The notes under the pieces were generated by a model. That model worked only from the letters and a program-made list of their open reading frames with translations. It was not told the origin of the DNA and searched no databases. Below, one piece after another: positions 35,316-43,164 of a stretch of DNA of 64,000 nt (the stretch's first letter is position 1; every line of letters starts with the position of its first letter). The DNA is taken from NCBI GenBank assembly GCA_964355015.1, contig CAYHCE010000010.1, positions 20,691 through 84,690 on the forward strand, read 5' to 3'. Source of the DNA: CAYHCE01 sp964355015 (GTDB taxonomy: Bacteria > Cyanobacteriota > Cyanobacteriia > PCC-6307 > Cyanobiaceae). The position numbers were made by a program, and so were the translations under genes.

Positions 35316-35806
35316 TTCAGAACCAGATCGCAGCCGGCGTCGTAGCAGCTGGCGTTCACACGCCCGTCGGGGCCGAAGTGCACCTTGACCAGGTCACGGC
35401 CCGTCATGGCGTCGGCTTTGTTTTCACGGACGCTGTTGAGATAGTTCGGGTTGACCACGCAGAGCTCGCGGCCGTTGAAGCAGATCGTGTTCGTGGAGAA
35501 CCGGGCTTCGGCGCGCTGCAGCGGCTGCCACTGCTTCGTGGCGGCGATCCAGCGATCCATCCGCACCGGATTCTCCGTGACCCGGATCGTCTCGATCACC
35601 TGGCCGATGCGGTGGCGATAGAGGGTGGCGGTTCCGTCGTTGACCGCCTCCACGCGGCAGGGCACCGGGGCGGTCTCGTTCAGGCTGCAGACGGTGTCCA
35701 GCTTGTAGAGCACCTCGCTCCTGGCTGCGGATGGAGCCAGGAGCACGGCAGACGTGAGGGCTGCCAGCACAAGGCTGGAGCGGGCGATGAGCAGGCGCGT
35801 GTGCAT
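35312..35806 (-). CDS. Small secreted hypothetical protein
   Basis: 164 residues from the ATG at 35806 (MHTRLLIARSSLVLAALTSA), which gives a good signal peptide ending near APSAARS. The mature part has six Cys in pairs (DTVCSLNETAPVPC, NTICFNGRELC, SCYDAGC), consistent with three disulfides, and is otherwise beta-rich. An upstream ATG at 35848 would add 14 residues before the signal. No family recognised. It is translationally coupled to the Gly/Asn-repeat gene downstream, so the two may act together in the cell envelope. Confidence 0.7.
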   Translation of the reverse strand: MHTRLLIARSSLVLAALTSAVLLAPSAARSEVLYKLDTVCSLNETAPVPCRVEAVNDGTATLYRHRIGQVIETIRVTENPVRMDRWIAATKQWQPLQRAEARFSTNTICFNGRELCVVNPNYLNSVRENKADAMTGRDLVKVHFGPDGRVNASCYDAGCDLVLK

Positions 35807-36044
35807 GGACAGGAAGGACGGATGTCGAAGCGTTGCTGTCCCAACCATGAAGCCGGCCGCGACCGAACCGCAAGCAGAAGAGAACGAAGTGACACAGGAT
35901 CAGCCTGAATCTCAGCGGCCTGATCACCGGCCTGATTCAGCGGCAGGAGCAGCCCGGGGATCCCCTGCTTACGGATCCAGCGAGCGGGCCTTGAAGGTCA
36001 AGGCAGGCCTGCAGGGCTAGCCTAAAAGTAGAGAGAGCTCACCG

Positions 36045-36233
36045 ATGACCCAGTCGCAACCATGGTTCGGGGACGCGCAGGATCCCGACGACGAACTCCA
36101 CAGCGACCCCGACGAACCGCAGGAGCCCGTTTCCGACGAGCAGGAGGCCTCCGAGGCTCAGGCGGAGTGTGAGCGACCCGGAGAATGGATCACCGGCTGG
36201 GACCCGGACGCCCACCCGGAACCCATGGAGTGA
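36045..36233 (+). CDS. Small acidic hypothetical protein
   Basis: 62 residues, very rich in Asp, Glu and Pro (about 20 acidic residues), with Trp residues near both ends (SQPWFGD and GEWITGWDPDA). An AGAGAGAG purine run about 12 bases upstream may serve as a ribosome-binding site. No family or fold recognised. It converges on the UPF0114 gene (12 bp between stops). The upstream gap 35807-36044 has no other gene and includes a GGGGATCCCC palindrome. Confidence 0.45.
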   Translation: MTQSQPWFGDAQDPDDELHSDPDEPQEPVSDEQEASEAQAECERPGEWITGWDPDAHPEPME

Positions 36234-36245
36234 CCAGGGCTGGTG

Positions 36246-36791
36246 CTAAGGCTGCGGGTGTCTGGACCCTTCGCCCGCCACCAGGTATCCACTCAGGGCC
36301 AACAGCAGCACGCTCAGGCAGAACAGGGCCAGCGACAGGCCATCCGTGATCGGCAGGGCGAGCATGGCCTTGAAGGCCGCCACGATCAGCGCCACCACCA
36401 GGACCTTCACCAGCTTCTCCTTGAGCTGATCGAGATTGCGGATGTCCAGCAGCCCGTTGCCGGCCGTGTCGTCCTGGCGGACGGCGTCGATCGGCGAGAT
36501 CAGCAGTTCGTAGACGCCGTAGCCGAAGATCAGCAGGGCGATCCCGATCAGGTAAAGGTCGATTCCCGAAACCACCCCTCCCAGCAGCTCGGCGATGAAG
36601 CCCTTGTTGCTGCTGCCGGCGAGGAGCTGGAGGATGGAGCGGCAGATTTCCATCGTCCCGAGCGTGAAGGTGACCGCCGTACTCACCAGGCTCATGATCA
36701 CCGGCAGGATGGCCACCAGGCGCAGCTTCCACATCACCCTTTCGAAGCGTTGCTCGTAGCGCTTGCTTCGGCTCGCACCGGAAGGGGTCAT
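36246..36791 (-). CDS. YqhA/UPF0114 family membrane protein
   Basis: 181 residues. There are four hydrophobic segments at about 20-45, 72-97, 128-146 and 152-172. The start RYEQRFERVMWKLRLVAILPV and the central LYLIGIALLIFGYGVYELLISPID are characteristic of UPF0114 (YqhA), a bacterial inner-membrane family of unknown function that is also present in cyanobacteria and some plastids. Full length. It is divergent from the CDF transporter, with 187 bp between starts. Confidence 0.9.
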   Translation of the reverse strand: MTPSGASRSKRYEQRFERVMWKLRLVAILPVIMSLVSTAVTFTLGTMEICRSILQLLAGSSNKGFIAELLGGVVSGIDLYLIGIALLIFGYGVYELLISPIDAVRQDDTAGNGLLDIRNLDQLKEKLVKVLVVALIVAAFKAMLALPITDGLSLALFCLSVLLLALSGYLVAGEGSRHPQP

Positions 36792-36978
36792 GTCTGCCTG
36801 CGCGGCTTTCCGCCCGACCCTAGAGGCCGCTGATGGGGCTGCCGCCGGGGGGCGGCCGAGCGGATCGGGCGGCGGATCGGCCAGCTGCTCCGCGAGCGAT
36901 TGTCGGACCGCCTCCGTGGCGGTCTATCTCTGGTGTTCGCTTTTCCTGCCCTCCAGCAGGTGTTCGCCCGAGGTCAGC

Positions 36979-37878
36979 ATGGTTCACTCCCATCCCCGCC
37001 AGCATCAGCACGGGCTCGGATCCCAGGGTGCCTTCCGCTGGAGCATCGTCCTCAACAGTGCTCTCTCGGGCCTGCAACTGGTGATCGGGCTGGGCTTCGG
37101 CTCGCTGGCACTGATCGGCGACGCGGTGCACAACCTGGGCGATGTGGCGGGTCTGCTGCTGGGCTGGGGCGCTGAGCGGCTCAGCAGCCGCCCGGCGACG
37201 GAACGGTTCACCTACGGCTTCGGCCGCAGCACCCAGCTGGCCTCCCTGCTCAACGCGGTGCTGATCCTGATGGCGGCGGCGGTGGTGATCGTCGAGGGGC
37301 TGCAGCGGTTGCGCAGCCCGGTGGAGGTCGTGAGCGGCCCCGTGGCCTGGGCGGCGGCGGCGGGCATCGTCGTCAACCTGCTTTCCGCTCGCCTGTTCGG
37401 AGACGGCCATCAGCACGATCTCAACCGGCGTGCGGCCGTGGTGCACCTGCTCACCGATGCGGCCGTTTCGGCGGCGGTGCTGGCCAGCGCCGTTCTGGTG
37501 AGCCTGACGGGATGGAACGGGCTCGACGCGCTCACCGCGATCGGGGTGGGGCTGGCGGTGGCCTGGAGCGGCTGGGAGCTGTTCAGAGAGTCCTTGATGG
37601 TGGCGCTCGACGGGGTGCCGAGGGACGTCGACCTGACGGCCGTGGACCGGACCCTTCGCTCTCTGCCCGGCGTCGTCAACGTGCACCATCTCCATGTCTG
37701 GGGGATGAGCACCTCCCGGACCGCCCTGACCGCCCATCTCGCGCGCCGATCCGGGGAGATCGACGATAAGGAGCTCCTGCAGCTGGCCAAGCAGCGTCTC
37801 GAGACCCTCGGCATCGCCCACTGCACCCTCCAGCTCGAGCTTGCCGAGCCACTTTCGCCACCCCCGGCTGACCCCTGA
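36979..37878 (+). CDS. CDF-family divalent metal cation efflux protein (CzcD-like)
   Basis: 299 residues from ATG 36979. A His-rich start (HSHPRQHQHG) is followed by six membrane segments. SLALIGDAVHNLGDVAGLLLG carries the first Zn-site HxxxD, and the matching AAVVHLLTDAAVSAAVLAS carries the second, so the A-site H/D set is complete. The cytoplasmic C-terminal domain shows LPGVVNVHHLHVWGMSTSRTALTAHL, the usual metal-sensing fold. It exports Zn2+ or similar ions in exchange for protons. The open frame extends upstream but with no start as good as 36979. Confidence 0.93.
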   Translation: MVHSHPRQHQHGLGSQGAFRWSIVLNSALSGLQLVIGLGFGSLALIGDAVHNLGDVAGLLLGWGAERLSSRPATERFTYGFGRSTQLASLLNAVLILMAAAVVIVEGLQRLRSPVEVVSGPVAWAAAAGIVVNLLSARLFGDGHQHDLNRRAAVVHLLTDAAVSAAVLASAVLVSLTGWNGLDALTAIGVGLAVAWSGWELFRESLMVALDGVPRDVDLTAVDRTLRSLPGVVNVHHLHVWGMSTSRTALTAHLARRSGEIDDKELLQLAKQRLETLGIAHCTLQLELAEPLSPPPADP

Positions 37879-37952
37879 GCGATGGGCCGACCCGGCGACG
37901 GGGCGGAGCCGCTGCGCTGATGCCTCCACCTCGGTGGCCCTAGCATCGAGCC

Positions 37953-38108
37953 ATGAACGAGTCTGAGCACACCATCCCCTCTGTTGCGGCTGCAGCCGCC
38001 CTGCCCTCCGTCGACCCCACGCCGCAGCTGAAGACCGACGAATCCTGGGCATCCGGTCAGCGCAAGCGTTACCTCGCCTCCCTCGATCAGGCCGATCCAC
38101 GGGTCTGA
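37953..38108 (+). CDS. Small hypothetical protein (51 aa)
   Basis: A compact frame from ATG 37953 to TGA 38108 translates to 51 residues: an Ala-rich N-terminus (SVAAAAALPSVDP), then KTDESWASGQRKRYLASLDQ and ADPRV. The composition is protein-like, and the ESWxSGxRKRYL segment looks like a conserved helix. No good Shine-Dalgarno is seen. It lies 74 bp after the CDF gene on the same strand. The call rests on codon and residue quality only. Confidence 0.42.
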   Translation: MNESEHTIPSVAAAAALPSVDPTPQLKTDESWASGQRKRYLASLDQADPRV

Positions 38109-38142
38109 GCTGAGCCTCATGCCGGCCTCGCTTCGCCTTGCC

Positions 38143-38268
38143 TCAGGCTCCCGGAGCGGCGAAGAAGCCGCGGGAGTTCAGCCAGAGCGCCAGCAGCAGG
38201 AGGGGAAGGAACACGGCTCCGGCGATCTGCAGCTTCACCGTCGTGGCGGATCGTTGGGGCTGGGCCAT
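38143..38268 (-). CDS. Small single-pass membrane protein (41 aa)
   Basis: From ATG 38268: MAQPQRSATTVKLQIAG, then AVFLPLLLLALWLNSRGFFA and APGA. One membrane helix of about 18 residues is flanked by a basic/polar N-terminus. It is the size of photosystem small subunits, but I cannot match it to any. The frame extends upstream to 38349 with residues that look non-coding. It converges on the 51-residue ORF. Confidence 0.5.
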   Translation of the reverse strand: MAQPQRSATTVKLQIAGAVFLPLLLLALWLNSRGFFAAPGA

Positions 38269-38447
38269 GTCGGCTGAGCGGGGCGGGCTGGATGTGCTGG
38301 TGGTGAGGGCGGCTGCGCAGCCGGCAGCCGCCTGACGGAGGGACGCCACCGGAACCTAGAGCGGAAGTTCTTCTCTGAGGAGGGATTCGGCTCAGGCGCC
38401 ATCGGCCAGGGCCGAGCTCCGGCCGATCTGGGACGCCCGGGCCCCCC

Positions 38448-39035
38448 TCACTGGCTCACCACCAGCTCCCTGATGCCGGTGCGCTGCAGCAGTTCCGCCA
38501 ACGCCAGCAGGTCGTCGCCCCGGATCAGGCCGATGCAGCCATCGGTGCCGCTGTCGGCACCCAGGCCGGCGCTGGGATCTTGATGGATGCCAAGAGCCCG
38601 CCGCGCTGTCGGGAACTGGGGCTGCAGGCCGATCCAGACCGGACCGCCCAGCTCGGGTGGGTCTTCCGGACCCACCGCCGTGATCTCGGTGACGGTGTAG
38701 TGCCCCAGCGGCAGAGGCGCCTGGCTGCCGAGCCGGTTGCGGTCGGCCTGCTGACGTCCGGCACGCCCCACCAGGGCCTCGAAGCTCCTCGGCCGCTGGC
38801 CGGGAAGGGTGAGCCGCAGTTGCCAGACCGGGTCGCCGGTGGCGGCGATGATCCGTTCGGTGCGCACGAGGATCAGCCGCCCGGCCGCCGAAGCCGGTGC
38901 AGGCTCGATCGCGGCGCTGGCCCCCCCGCTGAGCAGCCCGGCGCCGAGCAGGCCAGCGCCCACGGCCAGGCCGGCTCTTGCGAGCCTGGCGCCACCCTCA
39001 CAGGCCACCTTCGTTCTGCTGCCAGGGAGCCGCAT
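38448..39035 (-). CDS. L,D-transpeptidase (YkuD-type), secreted
   Basis: 195 residues. A signal/anchor (LARAGLAVGAGLLGAGLLSGGASA) ends near residue 41. The catalytic domain has ALGIHQDPSAGLGADSG with H151 and TDGCIGLIRGDDLLAL with Cys167, the HxxxxxxxxxxxxxxxGCI pattern of YkuD enzymes. They cross-link peptidoglycan stem peptides or attach proteins to them in the periplasm. The domain is at the short end of the family's range. The gap 38269-38447 downstream holds nothing recognisable. Confidence 0.85.
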   Translation of the reverse strand: MRLPGSRTKVACEGGARLARAGLAVGAGLLGAGLLSGGASAAIEPAPASAAGRLILVRTERIIAATGDPVWQLRLTLPGQRPRSFEALVGRAGRQQADRNRLGSQAPLPLGHYTVTEITAVGPEDPPELGGPVWIGLQPQFPTARRALGIHQDPSAGLGADSGTDGCIGLIRGDDLLALAELLQRTGIRELVVSQ

Positions 39036-39145
39036 CGGCCGTGCGCGGGGGCCCGTTGATAGCGCGGCCCTCGCCGGGCGGTAAGGGGGTACAGCGGCGG
39101 GTCGTTGGCTGCTTCAGACTGGGTCGGTGGCTGTGACGTGATGGG

Positions 39146-39751
39146 ATGGCTCCGGATGGGACTCTTCCGGATGGGACTCTTCCGGATGGGACGGCTCCGG
39201 ATGGGATGGGTCCGGAGCTGCGGCGGCGGGAGCGCATCAGTCGCCGCGACGGCAGTGGCATCGATCGCACCGCCCTGCTCGGTAGCTGGCGGCTGCGGGC
39301 CACATGGCCTCGCAGGGGCGAGCGTCCCGCCACCCTGGCCGCTGCCCTGCTGCGGGGCCTGCAGGCCACGCTGGCGCTCCTCCCCGGCGGCGATCCGGAC
39401 GTTCTTCTGATCCACAACAGCGTTCGCCTCGGCGCCCTGGAGCTCCGCTTCGAGGGTCGGGCACGGCTGGAGGGGCGACGACCTCTGCTGCTGTTCCGTT
39501 TCGAAAAGCTGCAGCTGTATCTCGGCTCCAGGCTGCTGCTCGAGCGACCCATCGCCCCGTCCGTTCCCTTCCCGGAGCAGCGAGCCGGCGTGCTGCCGTT
39601 CTTTGCCCTGATCGCCTGTGAGCGAAGGGGCCTCCCGGCTGGGAACGGCTCGGAGACCGGCTGGCTGGCGGCGCGAGGCCGTGGCGGCGGACTGGCCCTG
39701 TGGCAGCTCGAAGCCGTGCAGGCTGCCGCCGCGCCGCTACGTTTTCCCTGA
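39146..39751 (+). CDS. Hypothetical protein, possibly PAP/fibrillin-like, with N-terminal pentapeptide repeats
   Basis: 201 residues. The first 20 or so are a PDGTL-type repeat encoded by a 15-bp tandem repeat, and a second ATG at 39206 skips most of it. The body begins TALLGSWRLRATWPRRG and continues with NSVRLGALELRFEGRARL, LFRFEKLQLYLGSRLLL, FFALI and GWLAARGRGGGLALWQLE. A small beta-barrel of the PAP/fibrillin kind (LxGxWxLxxT start, RGxxG end) is suggested, but the match is weak. Such proteins bind thylakoid lipids or pigments. The frame is well supported by composition, but its function is not. Confidence 0.55.
   Translation: MAPDGTLPDGTLPDGTAPDGMGPELRRRERISRRDGSGIDRTALLGSWRLRATWPRRGERPATLAAALLRGLQATLALLPGGDPDVLLIHNSVRLGALELRFEGRARLEGRRPLLLFRFEKLQLYLGSRLLLERPIAPSVPFPEQRAGVLPFFALIACERRGLPAGNGSETGWLAARGRGGGLALWQLEAVQAAAAPLRFP
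39151..39210 (+). repeat. 15-bp tandem repeat, four units
   Basis: TCCGGATGGGACTCT is repeated at 39151-39165 and 39166-39180 (identical), with two diverged copies at 39181-39195 and 39196-39210 and a partial fifth. It encodes PDGTL-type pentapeptides at the start of the adjacent gene. Confidence 0.9.
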
Positions 39752-39767
39752 GCCCGCCCGGCCTCCC

Positions 39768-39923
39768 CTGAAACCGTTCCTGCAGGTTCTCTTCATCACC
39801 TGGCTGCTGTTCCGTTGTCTCGAATGGCTGGGCCGGCTGCGGGCCGCCCTGGCGTGTGACCGGCTGTCCTCGGAATTCGCGCGGGAACTCCGCCGTCGCG
39901 CTCAGCCGGGCACGCTGCGCTGA
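39768..39923 (+). CDS. Possible small membrane protein with no standard start codon
   Basis: A 51-codon frame from CTG 39768 reads LKPFLQVLFITWLLFRCLEW, then a basic/acidic helix (LGRLRAALACDRLSSEF and ARELRRR), and stops at 39923. It has one hydrophobic helix and a plausible residue mix. The only ATG, GTG or TTG in frame is a GTG at 39618, inside the previous gene, which would add 50 unnatural residues. Either CTG is used or this is a chance frame. Confidence 0.3.
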   Translation: MKPFLQVLFITWLLFRCLEWLGRLRAALACDRLSSEFARELRRRAQPGTLR

Positions 39924-40044
39924 GAGGGCAGTGGCCGCGTCCGGCGCCGGTGTCGTTTGGCGAAGCTCTGTCAAGTCCCGCTGCGGACCTGCTGCCACGC
40001 CGCCATGGTCCGACCACAGTGAAGGCAAGCGAGGAGGATTTCCC

Positions 40045-40224
40045 ATGCACACCCACGACCTGGAAAACCACGACAACCTGTATGCCGATGAGCTCCAGAT
40101 GCGTCCCGGCGAAAGCGGCGGCGATGCTCGGAAGCATGCTGTGCGGGCCTCGGTGGCCATTCTCGTGATGCTTGGCCTGCTGGGGGGCTTGGCGGCCATG
40201 AACCACGGATTGCCTCTGGGATGA
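40045..40224 (+). CDS. Small single-pass membrane protein (59 aa)
   Basis: From ATG 40045: MHTHDLENHDNLYADELQMR, then an acidic N-terminal half, then one membrane helix (RASVAILVMLGLLGGLAAM). A strong Shine-Dalgarno, GAGGAGG, sits about 8 bases upstream, making this one of the best-supported small genes here. Function unknown. The His/Asp-rich N-terminus might bind a metal. The stop lies inside a 20-bp tandem repeat. Confidence 0.65.
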   Translation: MHTHDLENHDNLYADELQMRPGESGGDARKHAVRASVAILVMLGLLGGLAAMNHGLPLG

Positions 40225-40269
40225 GCGGTTTGCCGCTGGGATGAGCGGATGGCCGCTGGGAGGATGGGT
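40210..40269 (+). repeat. 20-bp tandem repeat, three units
   Basis: TTGCCTCTGGGATGAGCGGT, TTGCCGCTGGGATGAGCGGA and TGGCCGCTGGGAGGATGGGT lie in series at 40210-40229, 40230-40249 and 40250-40269. The first unit contains the stop of the small membrane protein gene. Confidence 0.85.
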
Positions 40270-40301
40270 CGGCGTCGACGCTGATCCCAAGGCAAACCAC
40301 C

Positions 40302-40694
40302 ATGCGCGCCTATGCCCTGACGGCCCTCCTCACCCTTCTGGCCCTGCTGCTGACGCAGGGCACGGCGATGCTGGTGGGACGTGCCCGCATTCGCCACGAC
40401 GTGAAGCCACCACGCATGAGCGGTCCAGCCGGTTTCGAGCGGGCGTTGCGGGTGCAGCAGAACACCCTGGAGCAGGTGGTCGTTTTTCTGCCGGCGCTGT
40501 GGCTGGCCTCCCTCTTCGGCAACAGGGTGGCGGCCTCACTGTTCGGTGGTCTGTGGGTGCTGGGGCGGCTGGCCTATGCCGTGGGCTATCTGCGGGCACC
40601 CGAGCAGCGGGCGATCGGCTTCGTGGTGGGTCTTCTCGCCAGCACGGCCTTGCTTGTGATGGCTCTGGTGGGCACCGTTTCCCAGTTGTTCTGA
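40302..40694 (+). CDS. MAPEG-family membrane protein
   Basis: 130 residues with four hydrophobic segments (about 3-25, 57-72, 76-93, 106-126). The loop ERALRVQQNTLEQVVVFLPALWLAS carries the ExxxRxxxNxxE pattern of the MAPEG superfamily (glutathione S-transferase and eicosanoid-enzyme relatives), with E44, R48, N52 and E55 approximately. The typical later motif LGRLAYAVGYLRAPEQRAIGF is present. In cyanobacteria these are thought to be membrane-bound glutathione transferases, but this one is unassigned. Confidence 0.88.
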   Translation: MRAYALTALLTLLALLLTQGTAMLVGRARIRHDVKPPRMSGPAGFERALRVQQNTLEQVVVFLPALWLASLFGNRVAASLFGGLWVLGRLAYAVGYLRAPEQRAIGFVVGLLASTALLVMALVGTVSQLF

Positions 40695-40791
40695 GACCGC
40701 CTCGACCGTTCCAGGCGTGCCTGCCAAGGGTCACAGTGGTGACAATCCGATCACGGACTTACCACCAGGAGGGCCATCCGCCTCTGTTCTG

Positions 40792-40947
40792 ATGGTCGTG
40801 GCCATCGCCGTTACCGATGTCGGCAGCCAGCGGCTCTATCGCCTGGTCGATCCGCCTGGCCTGCCTTGCCCGGTGCTGGATGAGGTCTACGATTCCTTGG
40901 ATACCGCCTGCGGCGACTGGCGCACGCTCCGATACCCAGGTTGTTGA
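40792..40947 (+). CDS. Small hypothetical protein upstream of malic enzyme
   Basis: 51 residues from ATG 40792: VVAIAVTDVGSQRLYRLVDP, PGLPCPVLDEVYDSLDTACG, DWRTLRYPGC. The LYRLVDPxGxPCPVLDEVYDSLD stretch reads like a short conserved cyanobacterial protein, but the last 15 residues do not match that style, so a frameshift or truncation at the end is possible. An AGGAGGG lies about 20 bases before the start, further than usual. Its stop overlaps the malic enzyme start region by a few bases. Confidence 0.4.
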   Translation: MVVAIAVTDVGSQRLYRLVDPPGLPCPVLDEVYDSLDTACGDWRTLRYPGC

Positions 40948-42650
40948 GTCCTCCCCCGGCGGTTCCGGCCCTGCTTCCCCTGCGCACCTCCCTGCGAGGT
41001 CGTCAGCTGCTCGCCGATGCCGCCCTGAACAAGGGCACCGCCTTCAGCCGCTGCGAACGCAGCGCCCTCGGCCTCGAAGGGCTCCTGCCCCATGCGGTGG
41101 AAAGCCTCGATACCCAGGCCGAACGGGTCTGGCAGGCCTTTCTGGGCCTCTCCAGCGACCTTGAGCGGTTCCGCTTCGCCCAGGCCCTGCGCCAGGGCAA
41201 CACCACCCTGTTTCACCGCTTTCTCGCCGACCACATCGAGGCCGTGCTGCCGATCGTCTACACCCCCACCGTGGGAGCGGCGATCCAGCGCTTCAGCCTC
41301 GATTACCGCAGCCCCTCCGGCGGTGTCTATCTGGCCGCCCCGGACGAGGATCGCCTCGAAGCGGTGCTGCGGCAGGCGTCTCCTGGCCCTGTTGACCTGA
41401 TTCTGGTCACCGATTCGCAGGGAATCCTGGGGATCGGTGACCAGGGGATCGGCGGCATCGAGATCTGCCTGGGAAAACTGGCCGTCTATACCCTCTGCGC
41501 CGGTCTCGACCCGCTGCGCGTCCTGCCCGTCGTGCTGGATGTGGGCACCGACCGGCGCGAACTGCTCGAAGATCCTCTGTACCCCGGCTGGCGTCAGCCC
41601 CGCCTCGTCGGCGAGGCCTACGACCGCTTCCTCGCCCGGCTGGTGGAAGCGATTCGCGCCGTTTTTCCAGGCGCTCTGCTCCACTGGGAGGACTTCGGCG
41701 CCAGCCACGCCCACCAGCTGCTCGACACCTATCGCGAGCGGCTGCCGAGCTTCAACGACGACATCCAGGGCACTCGCGGCGTCGCCTGCGCGGCGGTGCT
41801 GGCCGCCTCCCGCGGCGCCCGTCTGCCGTTGGCGGAGCATCGCATCGTGGTGTTCGGAGCGGGCACGGCGGGCTGCGGCATCGCCGAGGGCCTGGTGCGG
41901 CTGCTGACGAGAGCCGGGCTGAGTGCGTCCGAGGCGCGCAGCCGGCTCTGGGCGATCGACCGCGAGGGCCTGCTGCTCGAGGGGCAGTCCGCTCTGCCGG
42001 CCATGGCGGTGGCCCTGGCCCGCCGGCCGGCCGAAGTGGCGGACTTCGTTCGTGACGATCAGGGGCGCATCGGCCTGCTGGAGGTGGTGAAGCGGGTTCG
42101 CCCCACCGTCCTGATCGGCACCTCCACCGTGCCCGGTGCCTTCGAGAGGGCGGTGGTGGAGGCGATGGCGGCGGCGGTGGAGCGACCGATCATCCTGCCT
42201 CTCTCCAACCCCACCCGGCTGGCGGAGGCCACCCCGCAGGACCTGCTCGACTGGACGGGTGGACGGGCCATGGTGGCCACCGGCAGCCCCTTCGCTCCGG
42301 TCGATCACGCCGGCTCCAGCCGCCGCATCGGACAGTGCAACAACTGTTTCCTGTTCCCGGGGCTGGGCTTCGCCTGCGTGGCCGTCGGAGCCCGGCGGGT
42401 GAGCGAGGCGATGATCGACGCCGGCCTGGAAGCCCTGGCGGAACGGATCCCGGCGGCCTGTGATCCCGAGGCCCCCCTGATGCCGGCCCTGGCCGACGTG
42501 CGGGTCGTGTCGCGGGCAGTGGCCGAGGCGGTGGCCATCGCCGCGGTCCAGGAGGGACTGGCGACCCTGGCCGCGACAGCGGCGGAGGCGATCGAGCGGT
42601 TGGATCAGGCCACCTGGCTGCCGCTCTACCGGGTGGTGGAGGCCATCTGA
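40941..42650 (+). CDS. NAD-dependent malic enzyme
   Basis: 569 residues if TTG 40941 is the start (TTG 40944 gives one less). It oxidatively decarboxylates malate to pyruvate. Motifs: VLPIVYTPTVGAAIQ with the catalytic Tyr, EDFGASHAHQLLDTY, FNDDIQGTRGVACAAVL with metal-binding Asp residues, the nucleotide-binding loop VFGAGTAGCGIAEGL, IGTSTVPGAF, LPLSNPTRLAE and MVATGSPFAPV. The ~570-residue length is that of the large bacterial/plant-type enzymes (SfcA/MaeA). Cofactor choice was not tested in the sequence. The use of a TTG start is unusual but no better start is near. Confidence 0.92.
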   Translation: MLSPPPAVPALLPLRTSLRGRQLLADAALNKGTAFSRCERSALGLEGLLPHAVESLDTQAERVWQAFLGLSSDLERFRFAQALRQGNTTLFHRFLADHIEAVLPIVYTPTVGAAIQRFSLDYRSPSGGVYLAAPDEDRLEAVLRQASPGPVDLILVTDSQGILGIGDQGIGGIEICLGKLAVYTLCAGLDPLRVLPVVLDVGTDRRELLEDPLYPGWRQPRLVGEAYDRFLARLVEAIRAVFPGALLHWEDFGASHAHQLLDTYRERLPSFNDDIQGTRGVACAAVLAASRGARLPLAEHRIVVFGAGTAGCGIAEGLVRLLTRAGLSASEARSRLWAIDREGLLLEGQSALPAMAVALARRPAEVADFVRDDQGRIGLLEVVKRVRPTVLIGTSTVPGAFERAVVEAMAAAVERPIILPLSNPTRLAEATPQDLLDWTGGRAMVATGSPFAPVDHAGSSRRIGQCNNCFLFPGLGFACVAVGARRVSEAMIDAGLEALAERIPAACDPEAPLMPALADVRVVSRAVAEAVAIAAVQEGLATLAATAAEAIERLDQATWLPLYRVVEAI

Positions 42651-42675
42651 GCGTCAGACCAACCGGGCCCGCCGC

Positions 42676-42957
42676 TCAGAGCTCGTCTTCCACCCCGGTC
42701 TTGATTTTGCAGTCGGCGAGGGGGTAGCTGACACAGAGCAGGGCGTAGCCCTGGGTGATCTGGTCGTCGTCCAGGAAACTCTGATCCGACTGGTCGACAC
42801 TGCCGGAGAGGATCTTGCCGGCACAGGTGCTGCAGGCGCCGGCGCGACAGGAATAGGGCAGATCGATCGACTGCTCTTCGGCGGCATCGAGGATGTACTG
42901 GTCATCGGGACAACTGAAGCTTTTGCCGTCGTCCAGCGTGATGGTGTAGCTAGCCAT
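42676..42957 (-). CDS. petF: Plant-type [2Fe-2S] ferredoxin
   Basis: 93 residues from ATG 42957. The iron-sulfur ligands are C37, C42 and C45 in CRAGACSTCAGK and C75 in YALLCVSYP, with the usual spacing. The acidic surface and FLDDDQITQGYALLCVSYP stretch are typical of photosynthetic ferredoxins that take electrons from photosystem I. The frame extends upstream but with non-conserved sequence. It is convergent with the malic enzyme gene and divergent from the pnt operon (207 bp between starts). Confidence 0.95.
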   Translation of the reverse strand: MASYTITLDDGKSFSCPDDQYILDAAEEQSIDLPYSCRAGACSTCAGKILSGSVDQSDQSFLDDDQITQGYALLCVSYPLADCKIKTGVEDEL

Positions 42958-43051
42958 GAGCGCGGTACCGCAGAAGGGCCTGCGCCTTCCATAGGCAGTT
43001 CCTTTCCCCTTCGGGGTAGTGCTCGTGACAGAGCCATACCTTCTTGCCATC

Positions 43052-43080
43052 TTGACAGGGGTTGTATGCCTCGATGTGGT
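43052..43080 (+). promoter_or_regulatory. Candidate promoter of the pnt operon
   Basis: TTGACA at 43052-43057 is a perfect -35 hexamer. A convincing -10 is missing: GATGTG at about 43073-43078 is a weak fit at near-usual spacing. A 10-bp palindrome GTGTGCACAC follows at 43082-43091. The location about 110 bp before pntA1 is suitable. The call is weak. Confidence 0.3.
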
Positions 43081-43164
43081 GGTGTGCACACAAGGTCCAT
43101 TCCCGACTTGCGCTCCGGCTCGCTCAGGCACGTCAATGGACCCTGAGCAACGTGGGAGACATTC

